This document shows, piece after piece, positions 8,707-17,235 of a stretch of 64,000 nucleotides of DNA (its first letter is position 1; each line of letters begins with the position of its first letter). The stretch comes from an uncultured Clostridia bacterium. Lineage in GTDB: Bacteria; Bacillota; Clostridia; Lachnospirales; Anaerotignaceae. The position numbers and the translations under genes are program-made. Where the stretch lies: the NCBI GenBank assembly GCA_944383885.1, contig CALWRF010000020.1:124001-188000 (forward strand), written 5' to 3'. The notes under the pieces were generated by a model. That model was not told the DNA's origin, did not search any database, and saw nothing but the letters and a program-made list of their open reading frames with translations.

Positions 8707-9167
8707 AATCAGTTGATGTATACACCGATGGAGCTTGCTCTGGAAATCCTGGCAAAGGCGGTTACGGAGCTGTTCTTATATATAAAGGCGTCAGAAAAGA
8801 GCTTTCGGCAGGATATGAAAAGACAACTAACAACCGCATGGAAGTATTGGCTGTTATAGAAGCTCTTTCGGCTTTAAAAGAGCCTTGCAATGTTACTCTT
8901 TACAGCGACTCAAAATATGTGGTAGACGCCATTAACAAAGGCTGGATGGAAAAATGGGAAAAAAATAACTGGATGCGAACTAAAACAGAAAAAGCCTCAA
9001 ACAGTGATTTATGGATAAGGCTTTCTGCTTTATTAAAAAAACACAGTGTTAAATTTGTATGGGTTAAGGGTCATAATGACAATTTGGAAAATGAAAGATG
9101 TGATGAATTAGCCAGAAATGCTATTGTATGTCAAAATTTGTTGAAAGACGAACAATATGGTTGTTGA
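8703..9167 (+). CDS. rnhA: Ribonuclease HI
   Basis: A 154-residue RNase H type 1 that cuts RNA in RNA-DNA hybrids. The acidic active site is intact: YTDGACSGNPG (Asp9), NRMEV (Glu), YSDSKYV (Asp) and the final Asp in ERCDELA. It is translationally coupled to ispD by a 4-base overlap and has a GGAG ribosome site inside the ispD end. Length is normal. Confidence 0.95.
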   Translation: MKSVDVYTDGACSGNPGKGGYGAVLIYKGVRKELSAGYEKTTNNRMEVLAVIEALSALKEPCNVTLYSDSKYVVDAINKGWMEKWEKNNWMRTKTEKASNSDLWIRLSALLKKHSVKFVWVKGHNDNLENERCDELARNAIVCQNLLKDEQYGC

Positions 9168-9204
9168 ATGTAACCAAAAAAAATCTTTAAAATGAAATAA
9201 ACAG

Positions 9205-9233
9205 TTGACACTCTTTGGAAATTGTGCTATTCT
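9205..9233 (+). promoter_or_regulatory. Extended -10 promoter for the cold-shock gene
   Basis: TTGACA (9205-9210), 17 bases, TATTCT (9228-9233), with a TGC extension directly before the -10. The transcript leader would be about 45 bases. Confidence 0.65.
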
Positions 9234-9282
9234 TTTAACTGTTCCAATTAATATTTTGCTTTAAAAGTAGGAGGATTTTTAA

Positions 9283-9483
9283 ATGAAAAAAGGTACAGTA
9301 AAGTGGTTTAACGCAGAAAAAGGTTTCGGATTCATTTCTGTTGAAGGCGAAGACGATGTGTTTGTACATTTCTCAGCTATTCAGGCTGACGGATACAAAA
9401 CACTTGAAGAAGGTCAGCAGGTAGAATTCGAAGTTGTTCAGGGCGCTAAAGGACCACAGGCTGCTAATGTAACACGCATATAA
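9283..9483 (+). CDS. Cold-shock protein (CspA family)
   Basis: A 66-residue single OB-fold nucleic-acid chaperone. Both RNA-binding motifs are intact: KGFGFI (RNP1) and VFVHF (RNP2). It starts with [10 protein letters not shown], has a GTAGGAGG ribosome site, its own promoter and its own terminator, so it is monocistronic. Paralogue identity (CspA/B/C/D) cannot be decided from one copy. Confidence 0.96.
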   Translation: MKKGTVKWFNAEKGFGFISVEGEDDVFVHFSAIQADGYKTLEEGQQVEFEVVQGAKGPQAANVTRI

Positions 9484-9550
9484 TCCATTTGAAATATAGT
9501 CAACTGTACAATTTTGGCATTTGATATATAGATAACAGGTTATACAAAAA

Positions 9551-9582
9551 GGCTTTCCCATAATTTGGGAAGGTCTTTTTTA
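9551..9582 (+). terminator. Intrinsic terminator of the cold-shock gene
   Basis: A stem built on CTTTCCCA and TGGGAAGG (9553-9572) is followed by TCTTTTTTAATTTTTT. The T tail is strong. Confidence 0.8.
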
Positions 9583-9708
9583 ATTTTTTATTAATAAAAT
9601 TAAATTTTATTGTAAAAAATAAACAAAAATATCATGTTTATTAAGTCTAAAAGCACAAATGACTTTTTTGTTTGTTTGGCGTTATTTTCAATTTTTTGAG
9701 AAAAAAAT

Positions 9709-9737
9709 TTGATAATATTTTTGCCGTATGGTAAAAT
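9709..9737 (+). promoter_or_regulatory. sigma-A promoter for typA
   Basis: TTGATA (9709-9714), 17 bases, TAAAAT (9732-9737), about 50 bases before the typA start. Confidence 0.55.
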
Positions 9738-9787
9738 ACTTTGGTTAGTTAATATAGATATAAAGTTTTATGTTGGGAGTAATTTTA

Positions 9788-11635
9788 ATGAGAACAAGAA
9801 GAGAAGATATACGTAATGTAGCCATTATTGCCCATGTAGATCACGGCAAGACTACTCTTGTAGACGTACTTTTAAAACAAAGCGGCACATTCCGCTCAAA
9901 CCAAGTTGTTCAGGACCGAGTTATGGACTCTGGCGATATAGAAAGAGAAAGAGGCATTACTATACTTTCAAAAAATACATCTGTACATTATAATGGATGT
10001 AAAATTAACATTGTAGATACACCGGGGCATGCTGATTTCGGCGGTGAGGTTGAGCGTGTGCTTAAAATGGTTAATGGTGTTGTTTTGGTTGTTGACGCGT
10101 TTGAAGGTCCAATGCCGCAGACAAGATTTGTATTAAGAAAAGCGCTTGAGCTTGACCTTCCGGTTGTTGTTTGCGTTAATAAAATGGACAGACCTGAAGC
10201 CAGATGCAAAGAAGTTGTTGATGAGGTTCTTGAGCTGTTTATGGAGCTTGACGCCAGCGACGAACAGCTTGATTCGCCTTTTGTCTTTGCTTCCGCAAGA
10301 AACGGTGTTGCAACACTTGACCCTGATGTACCGGGAACGGATATGAAATGCCTTTTTGAAACAATTATTAACCACATTCCTGCGCCTGAAGGCGATGCCG
10401 ACGCCCCACTTCAATCATTAATTACCACTATTGACTATAGTGAATATGTAGGCAGAATAGGCATAGGAAAAATTGAAAACGGCACAATTCATGTAAATGA
10501 TGAGTGCATCATTGTAAATATTCATAACCCGGAGAAAAATCAAAAGGTTAAAATCAGCAAACTTTATGTTTATGAAGGTCTTGAAAGAGTAGAAGTTAAA
10601 GAGGCATCTTTTGGCTCTATTGTAGCAATTTCTGGTATTTCTGATATACATATTGGGGATACAATATGTTCTGTAGACCATCCGGACCCGCTTCCTTTTG
10701 TTAAAATTTCAGAACCGACAATTTCTATGACTTTTTCGGTTAACGACAGCCCGTTTGCCGGAACAGAAGGCAAGTTTGTAACAAGCAGGCATTTAAGAGA
10801 GAGGCTTTACAAAGAGCTTAACACTGATGTAAGCTTAAGAGTGGAAGATACTCAAACAACAGAAGCTTTTAAAGTTTCAGGACGCGGAGAGCTTCATCTT
10901 TCAATACTTATAGAAACAATGCGCCGTGAGGGATTTGAGTTCCAAGTAGCTAAGCCGCAGGTGCTTTTTAAAGAAATTAACGGTGAAAAATGCGAGCCTA
11001 TGGAGAAAGTGTATATTGATGTGCCGGAAGAATTTGTAGGCTCTGTTATTGAAAAGCTTGGTGCGCGTAAAGGCGAAATGACTGATATGTATCCTTCAAA
11101 AGGCGGATATACAAGGCTTGTATTTTCTATACCTGCAAGGGGGCTTATTGGATATAAAAATGAGTTCCTTACAGATACAAAAGGAAACGGTATTTTAAAT
11201 TCTGTATTTTCGGATTATGAGCCATATAAAGGCGAAATAGCAAAGCGTTCACAAGGCTCTCTTATTGCTTTTGAAAGCGGTGAGGCTGTAGCTTACGGAC
11301 TTTTTAACGCTCAGGATAGAGGAAGCTTATTTATAGGACCTGGAGTTAAGGTTTATGCAGGCATGATAGTCGGCAAAAACTCAAGAGCAGACGATATGGA
11401 AGTAAACGTATGCAAAAAGAAACAGCTTACAAACATGCGTACATCGGCTTCAGACGAGGCGTTAAAGCTTGTTCCGCCTATTGAAATGAGCCTTGAGCAG
11501 TGTCTTGAGTTTATAGCCGATGATGAGCTTGTGGAAGTTACCCCTAAGAGCCTTAGAATGAGGAAAAAGATACTTGATTCCCAGCAGAGGAAAAAAGCAA
11601 GGAACCGTGCCCAGCAGGCTGAAAACAACGATTGA
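9788..11635 (+). CDS. typA: Ribosome-binding GTPase TypA/BipA
   Basis: A 615-residue translational GTPase of the TypA/BipA family, which acts in ribosome assembly and stress adaptation. The G motifs are intact: AHVDHGKTTL (P-loop), RERGITI (switch I), DTPGHADF and NKMDRP. EF-G-like domains III and V and the family-specific C-terminal domain follow. I prefer ATG 9788 over an in-frame ATG six codons upstream, because GGGAG precedes 9788 by about 9 bases and MRTRREDIRN is the usual N-terminus. Confidence 0.96.
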   Translation: MRTRREDIRNVAIIAHVDHGKTTLVDVLLKQSGTFRSNQVVQDRVMDSGDIERERGITILSKNTSVHYNGCKINIVDTPGHADFGGEVERVLKMVNGVVLVVDAFEGPMPQTRFVLRKALELDLPVVVCVNKMDRPEARCKEVVDEVLELFMELDASDEQLDSPFVFASARNGVATLDPDVPGTDMKCLFETIINHIPAPEGDADAPLQSLITTIDYSEYVGRIGIGKIENGTIHVNDECIIVNIHNPEKNQKVKISKLYVYEGLERVEVKEASFGSIVAISGISDIHIGDTICSVDHPDPLPFVKISEPTISMTFSVNDSPFAGTEGKFVTSRHLRERLYKELNTDVSLRVEDTQTTEAFKVSGRGELHLSILIETMRREGFEFQVAKPQVLFKEINGEKCEPMEKVYIDVPEEFVGSVIEKLGARKGEMTDMYPSKGGYTRLVFSIPARGLIGYKNEFLTDTKGNGILNSVFSDYEPYKGEIAKRSQGSLIAFESGEAVAYGLFNAQDRGSLFIGPGVKVYAGMIVGKNSRADDMEVNVCKKKQLTNMRTSASDEALKLVPPIEMSLEQCLEFIADDELVEVTPKSLRMRKKILDSQQRKKARNRAQQAENND

Positions 11636-11680
11636 TATTTTGAATTAGTTATTTTATGTTAGTACGGATGTAGGTGTGCC

Positions 11681-13291
11681 ATGGAAAAGAAAAAAGGCAG
11701 CTCTTTTATAAAACAGGCGGCTATACTTGCAGCAGCCAGTATGATAGTGCGGTTTATAGGCTTTCTTTACAGAGTGCCTATGACCGCTATTATAGGCGAC
11801 AGCGGAAACGCTATATATTCAGCCGGATACCAAGTGTATAATTTTCTGCTTATACTTTCATCAGCAGGACTGCCGGCTGCTATAGGCAAAATGGTTTCCG
11901 AAAGGCTGGCTTTAAAACAGTACAGAAACGCGCATAGAGTTTTTAAAGTTTCTCTTGCGTTTTCATCTGCTATGGGCTTGTTCTTTATGGTGCTTTTAAT
12001 ACTGTTTGCTCAGCCGATAGCTGATAATATTTGTAAAATACCCGGCGCCTATTATACGCTTTTAACACTGGCTCCGACTATATTTATAGTCGGCATAATG
12101 TCTGTTTTAAGAGGTTATTTTCAAGGCATGAATAACATGGTTCCAACAGCGTTCTCGCAGATAGTAGAGCAGATATTTAATGCTGTGTTCAGTGTTTTGC
12201 TGGCTTATATATTTATTAAACAGTCAGTTGCTTTAAGCGCGGCAGGCGGTACGGCAGGAACGGGAATAGGCGCGTTTGCCGGTTTAATAGTTATGCTTTT
12301 TGTATATTGGCTCAATTCAAAAAGCATAAACAGACGAAACAGAAGACCTGTAAAGGGCTATAAGATTGAGTCTACATCGTCTATTTTAAAAACACTGCTT
12401 TTAACAGCTGTGCCTATAATAATTGGAACAGCTATATACAGCATAACTAATCTTGTGGATATGTCTATGGTTATGTCGCGTCTTTTGGAATCAGGCGCGT
12501 TTACTAATGAGGAAGCTGAGGTTTTGTATGGTCAGCTCCAAGGGAAATATGTTGTTCTTACAACTCTTCCAGTCGCTGTCTCAACATCAATAGCAACTGC
12601 GGCTGTGCCTAACATAGCGGCTTCTATGGCACTTAAAGACAGGAATGCTGTGGAAAGAAAAATAAATACAGCAATAAAAATTTCAATGGTCATATCTGTT
12701 CCGGCATCTATAGGCATGGCTGTTTTAGCAGACCAGATACTGCTTATGCTTTTTCCTACCGTACCTGAGGGAGGAGAACTTTTAAGGATAGGCTCTATTT
12801 CTATTATTTTCTTAGCTTTATCACAAATAGTAACCGGAACTTTGCAGGGAATAGGCAAGGTCCGCATACCGGCAATAAACGCTTTTTGGGGCGCTGCAGC
12901 TAAAATATTCTTTAACTATATACTTATTGTTATACCCGCAATAAATGTTAAAGGCGCGGTTATATCAACAATAGCTTGCTACGCTGTTGCGTCATCTCTT
13001 AACCTTTTGTCGCTTAAAAGAATAACACACATGCGCCTTAGGCTTGCTGACCTTTTGTTTAAACCACTGTTTGCTTCTTTGATAATGGGCGTTATCTGTT
13101 ATTGGGCATACAAAGCTTTGTTTATGGTGCTTCCAAATAATACAATAATTACTTTAATATCAATATTAATAAGTGTTGTAGTGTACTTCTTTGTAATGCT
13201 TTTTATTAAAGGAATACTTAAAGAAGATATTTATATGCTGCCGGGCGGAAGAAAACTTGCGTCTGTGTGCGAAAAGCTTTCACTTTTATAA
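11681..13291 (+). CDS. SpoVB/MurJ-type polysaccharide or lipid flippase (MOP superfamily)
   Basis: A 536-residue polytopic protein with about 14 predicted membrane helices. The N-terminus (FIKQAAILAAASMIVRFIGF, then YSAGYQVYNFLLILSSAG) is characteristic of the SpoVB/YtgP/MurJ branch, which flips lipid-linked cell-wall or spore-cortex precursors. SpoVB, YtgP and a housekeeping MurJ-like role cannot be separated from sequence alone. The BofC-domain gene directly downstream fits a sporulation link. The ATG start has only a weak SD (TAGGTG). Confidence 0.85.
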   Translation: MEKKKGSSFIKQAAILAAASMIVRFIGFLYRVPMTAIIGDSGNAIYSAGYQVYNFLLILSSAGLPAAIGKMVSERLALKQYRNAHRVFKVSLAFSSAMGLFFMVLLILFAQPIADNICKIPGAYYTLLTLAPTIFIVGIMSVLRGYFQGMNNMVPTAFSQIVEQIFNAVFSVLLAYIFIKQSVALSAAGGTAGTGIGAFAGLIVMLFVYWLNSKSINRRNRRPVKGYKIESTSSILKTLLLTAVPIIIGTAIYSITNLVDMSMVMSRLLESGAFTNEEAEVLYGQLQGKYVVLTTLPVAVSTSIATAAVPNIAASMALKDRNAVERKINTAIKISMVISVPASIGMAVLADQILLMLFPTVPEGGELLRIGSISIIFLALSQIVTGTLQGIGKVRIPAINAFWGAAAKIFFNYILIVIPAINVKGAVISTIACYAVASSLNLLSLKRITHMRLRLADLLFKPLFASLIMGVICYWAYKALFMVLPNNTIITLISILISVVVYFFVMLFIKGILKEDIYMLPGGRKLASVCEKLSLL

Positions 13292-13298
13292 TAATAGG

Positions 13299-13341
13299 AA
13301 CACTTCTGAAACTGATAAGTCTAAGAAGTGTTTTTGTTTTT
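13299..13341 (+). terminator. Intrinsic terminator of the flippase gene
   Basis: AACACTTCT (13299-13307) pairs with AGAAGTGTT (13324-13332), followed by a T-rich tail. Confidence 0.75.
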
Positions 13342-13413
13342 TATTAGGCTGCTGCCATAAAATGAATAATCATAGCGCTGTTTGACCATAATATCCCTGA
13401 AAGGGGATATATT

Positions 13414-13995
13414 ATGAACCGAAATAAATTAATAATTTTCAGCGTAATGGCTGTTTTATGCGTTGCGTGCGGTATTGCAGGATATTGTGCGGCTTTAAGT
13501 TTTGTAAGGGATAACTATACGGTAATTTCAGATAACAGTAAAACGATAGAAGATAGTATTGACAATGGATATGCGGCAGTTTTGGCGTCTGACAACAAAA
13601 TTAATCCATCTACAAAAATGGTTTATCAATATTATTACGCAGATGAGGGCTCTACAAAAGTTACTGAGGACGAGCCGCCGTATTTTATGATTGGCTTAAC
13701 TTTTGATGACATGGTTAAATATTATACAAATTGGGACATAGTATCTTTTTCACCTCAGGAAGTTGTAATGCGAAAAACTGTATACGGCAAAGATTCGCAA
13801 AGATATATAGTTTGTGAAAAAGACGGGTATATTACTGTTTATTATGAAGAAAATGGCACAAAAGGTGCAATTAAAGAGATTACGAATATTGATACAAATG
13901 GTCTAACTGAAGCTGAAAAAGAACGCCTTAAAAAAGGATTTTCAGTTGTTGGAGACTATAGTCTCAATAGAGTTTTAGAAAATTACAGCAGCTAA
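13414..13995 (+). CDS. BofC C-terminal-domain protein
   Basis: A 193-residue protein with an N-terminal membrane anchor or uncleaved signal (residues 5-30). Its C-terminal half matches the BofC C-terminal fold: YIVCEKDGYITVYYEE, then ITNIDTNGLTEAEKERLKKG and a final LENYSS. In Bacillus, BofC sits in the intermembrane space and restrains the SpoIVB protease that triggers sigma-K activation. Whether this protein does the same is inference. The start ATG has GAAAGGGG about 8 bases upstream. Confidence 0.75.
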   Translation: MNRNKLIIFSVMAVLCVACGIAGYCAALSFVRDNYTVISDNSKTIEDSIDNGYAAVLASDNKINPSTKMVYQYYYADEGSTKVTEDEPPYFMIGLTFDDMVKYYTNWDIVSFSPQEVVMRKTVYGKDSQRYIVCEKDGYITVYYEENGTKGAIKEITNIDTNGLTEAEKERLKKGFSVVGDYSLNRVLENYSS

Positions 13996-14014
13996 AAATT
14001 TTTTTAAATAGTTA

Positions 14015-14043
14015 TAGACAAAAAATTAACATTGTGGTATTAT
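14015..14043 (+). promoter_or_regulatory. Promoter of the candidate small RNA
   Basis: TAGACA (14015-14020), 17 bases, TATTAT (14038-14043). An overlapping TATAAT lies at 14041-14046. Transcription would begin near 14050, where the structured element begins. Confidence 0.45.
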
Positions 14044-14049
14044 AATATA

Positions 14050-14161
14050 TGTGGAGATTCCCAAATAGTAAGCAGTTACACTGCAATCCCACTTTGAAAT
14101 ACCTTCTCTTTGTGAAAAAGGCAGTCCTATACGGACTGTCTTTTTCACATACGTTTTTTTT
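14050..14161 (+). ncRNA. Candidate structured small RNA of about 110 nt, class unknown
   Basis: This stretch has a promoter upstream, a strong terminator at its 3' end and no reading frame worth noting. The 5' domain folds as GTGG-A-GATT (14051-14059) with AATCCCAC (14085-14092), an 8-bp stem with one bulged A. It encloses a 12-base asymmetric loop and a GCAGT/ACTGC hairpin (14072-14084). The 3' domain is a 17-bp hairpin (14111-14127 with 14133-14149) and a T run at 14154-14161. The following amylase gene has its own promoter after the terminator, so this is more likely a free small RNA than a leader. I do not recognise the class. Confidence 0.55.
14111..14161 (+). terminator. Terminator of the candidate small RNA
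   Basis: A 17-bp stem with a single G-T pair and a 5-base loop (TATAC) is followed, after four bases, by eight T. It is among the strongest terminators in the window. Confidence 0.8.
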
Positions 14162-14199
14162 GAATAAGCATTGATATTGGCAGTAACTTGTGTGTTTTA

Positions 14200-14228
14200 T
14201 TGACAAAATTTATCTTTTAAAATAATAT
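14200..14228 (+). promoter_or_regulatory. Promoter of the amylase gene
   Basis: TTGACA (14200-14205), 17 bases, TAATAT (14223-14228), about 23 bases before the start codon. Confidence 0.6.
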
Positions 14229-14250
14229 ACTCTATGCGGGAGTGGTGAAT

Positions 14251-16296
14251 TTGCAAAATTATATAACAGAACTTAACAGGCTTGCAGTATTCAGCGATGA
14301 AACAGAATTTTACAGGTTTCCGTCTGCCCCTAAAAAAGGCGACAGAGTGACTGTTAAAATAAGGACAGCGGAAAATGATATAGACTCTGTTTGCGTAGTA
14401 AATGGCGGCAATAAAGTTGATATGGAAAAATTTGAAAGCATAAACGGATTTGACTTTTATTTCTGTGATTTGGAATACTATGAAGATATTTTAAAATATT
14501 ATTTTGAGATAAAAAGAGGAGATAAAACTTATTACTATTCTAAAGTCGGTGTCAGTGAAGAGATACTGCACTATGCCGATTTTATGATTATATACGGTTT
14601 TGATATACCTAAATGGATAAACGGCGCCGTAATGTATCAGATATATGTTGACAGGTTTTATGACGGCGATAAATCTAATAATGTCATTACTAATGAATAT
14701 ATGTATTTAGGAAAGCCGGTTGTATTTAAAAAAGACTGGAATGAGTTTCCGTCTTCTGACGATGTTAGAAATTTTTACGGAGGAGATTTGCAGGGGGTAA
14801 TTGATAAATTGCCGTATCTTAGCCAGCTTGGAATTGAGGCGGTTTATTTTAATCCGCTTTTTGTTTCTCCGAGCAATCATAAATATGATACTCAGGATTA
14901 CAGCCATATTGACCCACACATAGGAAAAATTGTTCAGGATAAAGGCAGAATACTTGAAAAAGGCGAGCACTCAAACGAGAATGCAGAAAGATATATAATA
15001 AGAACAACAAACAAAGCAAATCTTGAAGAATCTGATAAACTTTTCGCCTTGCTTGTGCAGAAAGCTCATGAATATGGTATAAAAATTATACTCGACGGTG
15101 TTTTTAACCACTGCGGCGCTTTTAATAAATGGCTTGACAGAGAACATATATATACAAAAAGCGGAACGGAGTCAACAGGAGCTTTCCACAGCAGGGAAAG
15201 CCGGTATAAAAATTATTTTATTTGGCATGATGAAAACGGCTGGCCGGAAAATGAAAGCTATGAGTGCTGGTGGGGGCTTAATAATCACCCTAAGCTTAAT
15301 TATGAGGACTCTCACGAATTAATGAAAAATATTATGGATACGGCGGCTAAATGGCTCAAAAAACCGTACTATGCCGATGGCTGGAGGATTGATGTAGGAG
15401 CTGATTTGGGAAAAACAGAAGGCTTTAACCACTATTTTTGGCGTAAGTTCAGAAAAAGAGTTAAGGATACAAACCATGAAGCCGTTATATTGGCTGAGCA
15501 TTATGGTGACGCTTCTTCGTGGCTTACAGGCAATCAGTGGGATACTGTTATGAACTATGATGCGTTCATGGAGCCGGTTTCATACTTTTTCACAGGCATG
15601 GAAAAACACAGCGACTATTTTAATCATGATTTATATAATAATGGAGTAGCTTTTGCAAATGCAATGGTTCAAGCTATGGCAAGACTGCCATATCAGTCGC
15701 TTGTAAGTGCCATGAATCAGCTATCTAACCATGACCATTCAAGATTTTTAACAAGAACTAATATGTCTGAAGGCCGTGTTGCTACAAATGGCAGTATAAG
15801 CGCGTCGGAGGGCATAAATAAAAACATATTCCGTGAAGCCGTACTTTTTCAGATGACTTGGCCGGGTGCGCCGACAGTTTATTATGGCGATGAAGCCGGG
15901 CTTACCGGCTGGACTGACCCGGATAACCGACGTACTTACCCATGGGGCAAAGAAGACAAAGACCTTATTGAATTTCACAAAGCTGTAATTAAGCTGAGAA
16001 AAGAAAACAGTGTGCTTAAAAACGGTTCGGTTATGTTTTTAAACGAGGGAACAGGTCTTATTTCTTACGGCAGATTTGATGGTGAGAATATTATGGTGGC
16101 TGCTTTTAACAATAATGAATATGATATGATGGTTTATATACCTGTATGGAGATGCGGCGCTGAAAACGGCAGAAAATTTAAAGTTATATTTAACAGCAGC
16201 GGTGAAGAGAGTGAAAACATATATTTAACTGATAACGGAAAAATAGAAGTTTTTATTAAAAGCCGCAATGGAGTGTTGCTAAAATATGGAAATTAG
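14251..16296 (+). CDS. GH13 alpha-amylase/neopullulanase-type glycosidase
   Basis: An N-terminal beta-sandwich of about 130 residues precedes a GH13 (beta/alpha)8 barrel. The conserved regions are visible: GVFNHCG (region I), DGWRIDVG (region II, nucleophile Asp), ILAEHYGD (region III, acid/base Glu) and LSNHDHSR (region IV). No signal peptide is present, so it should act on maltodextrin or glycogen-type oligosaccharides inside the cell. Starts at 14242 and 14245 (both GTG) or 14251 (TTG) are possible. I chose TTG 14251 because GGGAG lies 8 bases upstream of it. The last 11 bases overlap the next gene. Confidence 0.9.
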   Translation: MQNYITELNRLAVFSDETEFYRFPSAPKKGDRVTVKIRTAENDIDSVCVVNGGNKVDMEKFESINGFDFYFCDLEYYEDILKYYFEIKRGDKTYYYSKVGVSEEILHYADFMIIYGFDIPKWINGAVMYQIYVDRFYDGDKSNNVITNEYMYLGKPVVFKKDWNEFPSSDDVRNFYGGDLQGVIDKLPYLSQLGIEAVYFNPLFVSPSNHKYDTQDYSHIDPHIGKIVQDKGRILEKGEHSNENAERYIIRTTNKANLEESDKLFALLVQKAHEYGIKIILDGVFNHCGAFNKWLDREHIYTKSGTESTGAFHSRESRYKNYFIWHDENGWPENESYECWWGLNNHPKLNYEDSHELMKNIMDTAAKWLKKPYYADGWRIDVGADLGKTEGFNHYFWRKFRKRVKDTNHEAVILAEHYGDASSWLTGNQWDTVMNYDAFMEPVSYFFTGMEKHSDYFNHDLYNNGVAFANAMVQAMARLPYQSLVSAMNQLSNHDHSRFLTRTNMSEGRVATNGSISASEGINKNIFREAVLFQMTWPGAPTVYYGDEAGLTGWTDPDNRRTYPWGKEDKDLIEFHKAVIKLRKENSVLKNGSVMFLNEGTGLISYGRFDGENIMVAAFNNNEYDMMVYIPVWRCGAENGRKFKVIFNSSGEESENIYLTDNGKIEVFIKSRNGVLLKYGN

Positions 16297-16945
16297 TATA
16301 ATATTTGAAAACGAATATTTTATCGCTGTTGAAAAACAATGCGGTATTCCGTCGCAGCCTGATAAAACAGGTGATGATGACTTAAAAACAAATGTAGAAA
16401 AATACTGCAAAAATGATTGTTTTATTATTAACCGCATTGATAGACCAGTAGGCGGGTTAGTGCTTTTTGCAAAAGACAGTAAAACAGCTGCAATCCTTTC
16501 CGACAGTATTACATCGGGCAAAACAGAAAAATATTATTACGCTGTTGTTTGCGGAGACATTGCAGGAAGCGGATATTTTGAGGATTACATGGTTAAAGAC
16601 GGAAGAAACAATGTATCATTAATAGCTGATAAAGATAAAAAAGGCGCAAAGAAAGCAGTTCTTGAGTATAATAAAATTAAAACAATTGCCGATGATGATT
16701 TTGGATATTTGTCTTTAATTGAAATAAGGCTTTTAACAGGGAGACACCACCAAATCCGTGTCCAGTTTTCAAGCCGTGGCTATGGTTTATATGGTGATAC
16801 TAAATACAATAAGTATTTTTATAAAAAACATGGCTATTACTCAACTGCATTATGGTCTTACAGGCTTAAATTTCAATTTAATGGAAATAATTTTGATATT
16901 AAAAGCGTTCCAAAAGGAGAAATTTTTGAAAAATTCTGTAATTAA
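16286..16945 (+). CDS. RluA-family RNA pseudouridine synthase
   Basis: A 219-residue pseudouridine synthase. The catalytic motif is NRIDRPVGGLVLFAK with Asp52, in place of the commoner HRLDRPTSG. The LLTGRHHQIRVQ segment, which contacts RNA and the flipped base, is intact. There is no N-terminal S4 domain, so this is the short form. The start overlaps the amylase end by 11 bases, implying co-expression. The RNA target cannot be inferred. Confidence 0.88.
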   Translation: MEISIIFENEYFIAVEKQCGIPSQPDKTGDDDLKTNVEKYCKNDCFIINRIDRPVGGLVLFAKDSKTAAILSDSITSGKTEKYYYAVVCGDIAGSGYFEDYMVKDGRNNVSLIADKDKKGAKKAVLEYNKIKTIADDDFGYLSLIEIRLLTGRHHQIRVQFSSRGYGLYGDTKYNKYFYKKHGYYSTALWSYRLKFQFNGNNFDIKSVPKGEIFEKFCN

Positions 16946-17008
16946 GAATATAAAAGCTGTCAATAATAATTTTTTCACAAAAAATTTTTATTAATATTAA
17001 AATAAATA

Positions 17009-17036
17009 GTGACAAAAAAATATTTTGTGCTATAAT
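17009..17036 (+). promoter_or_regulatory. Extended -10 promoter for clpC
   Basis: GTGACA (17009-17014), 16 bases, TATAAT (17031-17036), with TGTGC directly before the -10. It leaves a leader of about 190 bases. Confidence 0.55.
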
Positions 17037-17043
17037 CAGAATA

Positions 17044-17235
17044 TTAAAAGACTCTATGTGAGTCTTTTAATTTAGATAAATTTTAGCAATCAAAAGTCGA
17101 AGTGGCTGATAAAAACTTTGATTTAATTATTAATTCTTAAAAAGGATAATTTTAACCTGATTTGCAAAATAATAATTGATATACCATTTCTTTGGTTTAC
17201 AGGTTTTTTGTCAGCTTAATTAAAGGAGGAATACC
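17044..17235 (+). other. Structured 5' leader of clpC
   Basis: The leader opens with an 11-bp hairpin (17044-17054 with 17060-17070), starting almost at the predicted transcript end. ATCAAAAGT (17089-17097) then pairs with ACTTTGAT (17115-17122), with one bulged A. AACCTG (17154-17159) pairs with CAGGTT (17200-17205) close to the ribosome site. No clear CtsR tandem heptamer or CIRCE element was found, which is unusual for a clpC gene in this phylum. Confidence 0.4.

Noticed and set aside
14051-14161. A riboswitch controlling the amylase gene
   Set aside because: The amylase gene has its own promoter after the terminator, and the fold fits none of the riboswitch consensus patterns I know, so a free small RNA is the simpler reading.
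17044-17122. Possible CtsR or CIRCE operator before clpC
   Set aside because: No tandem GGTCAAA heptamers with the right spacing and no TTAGCACTC/GAGTGCTAA repeat can be found.
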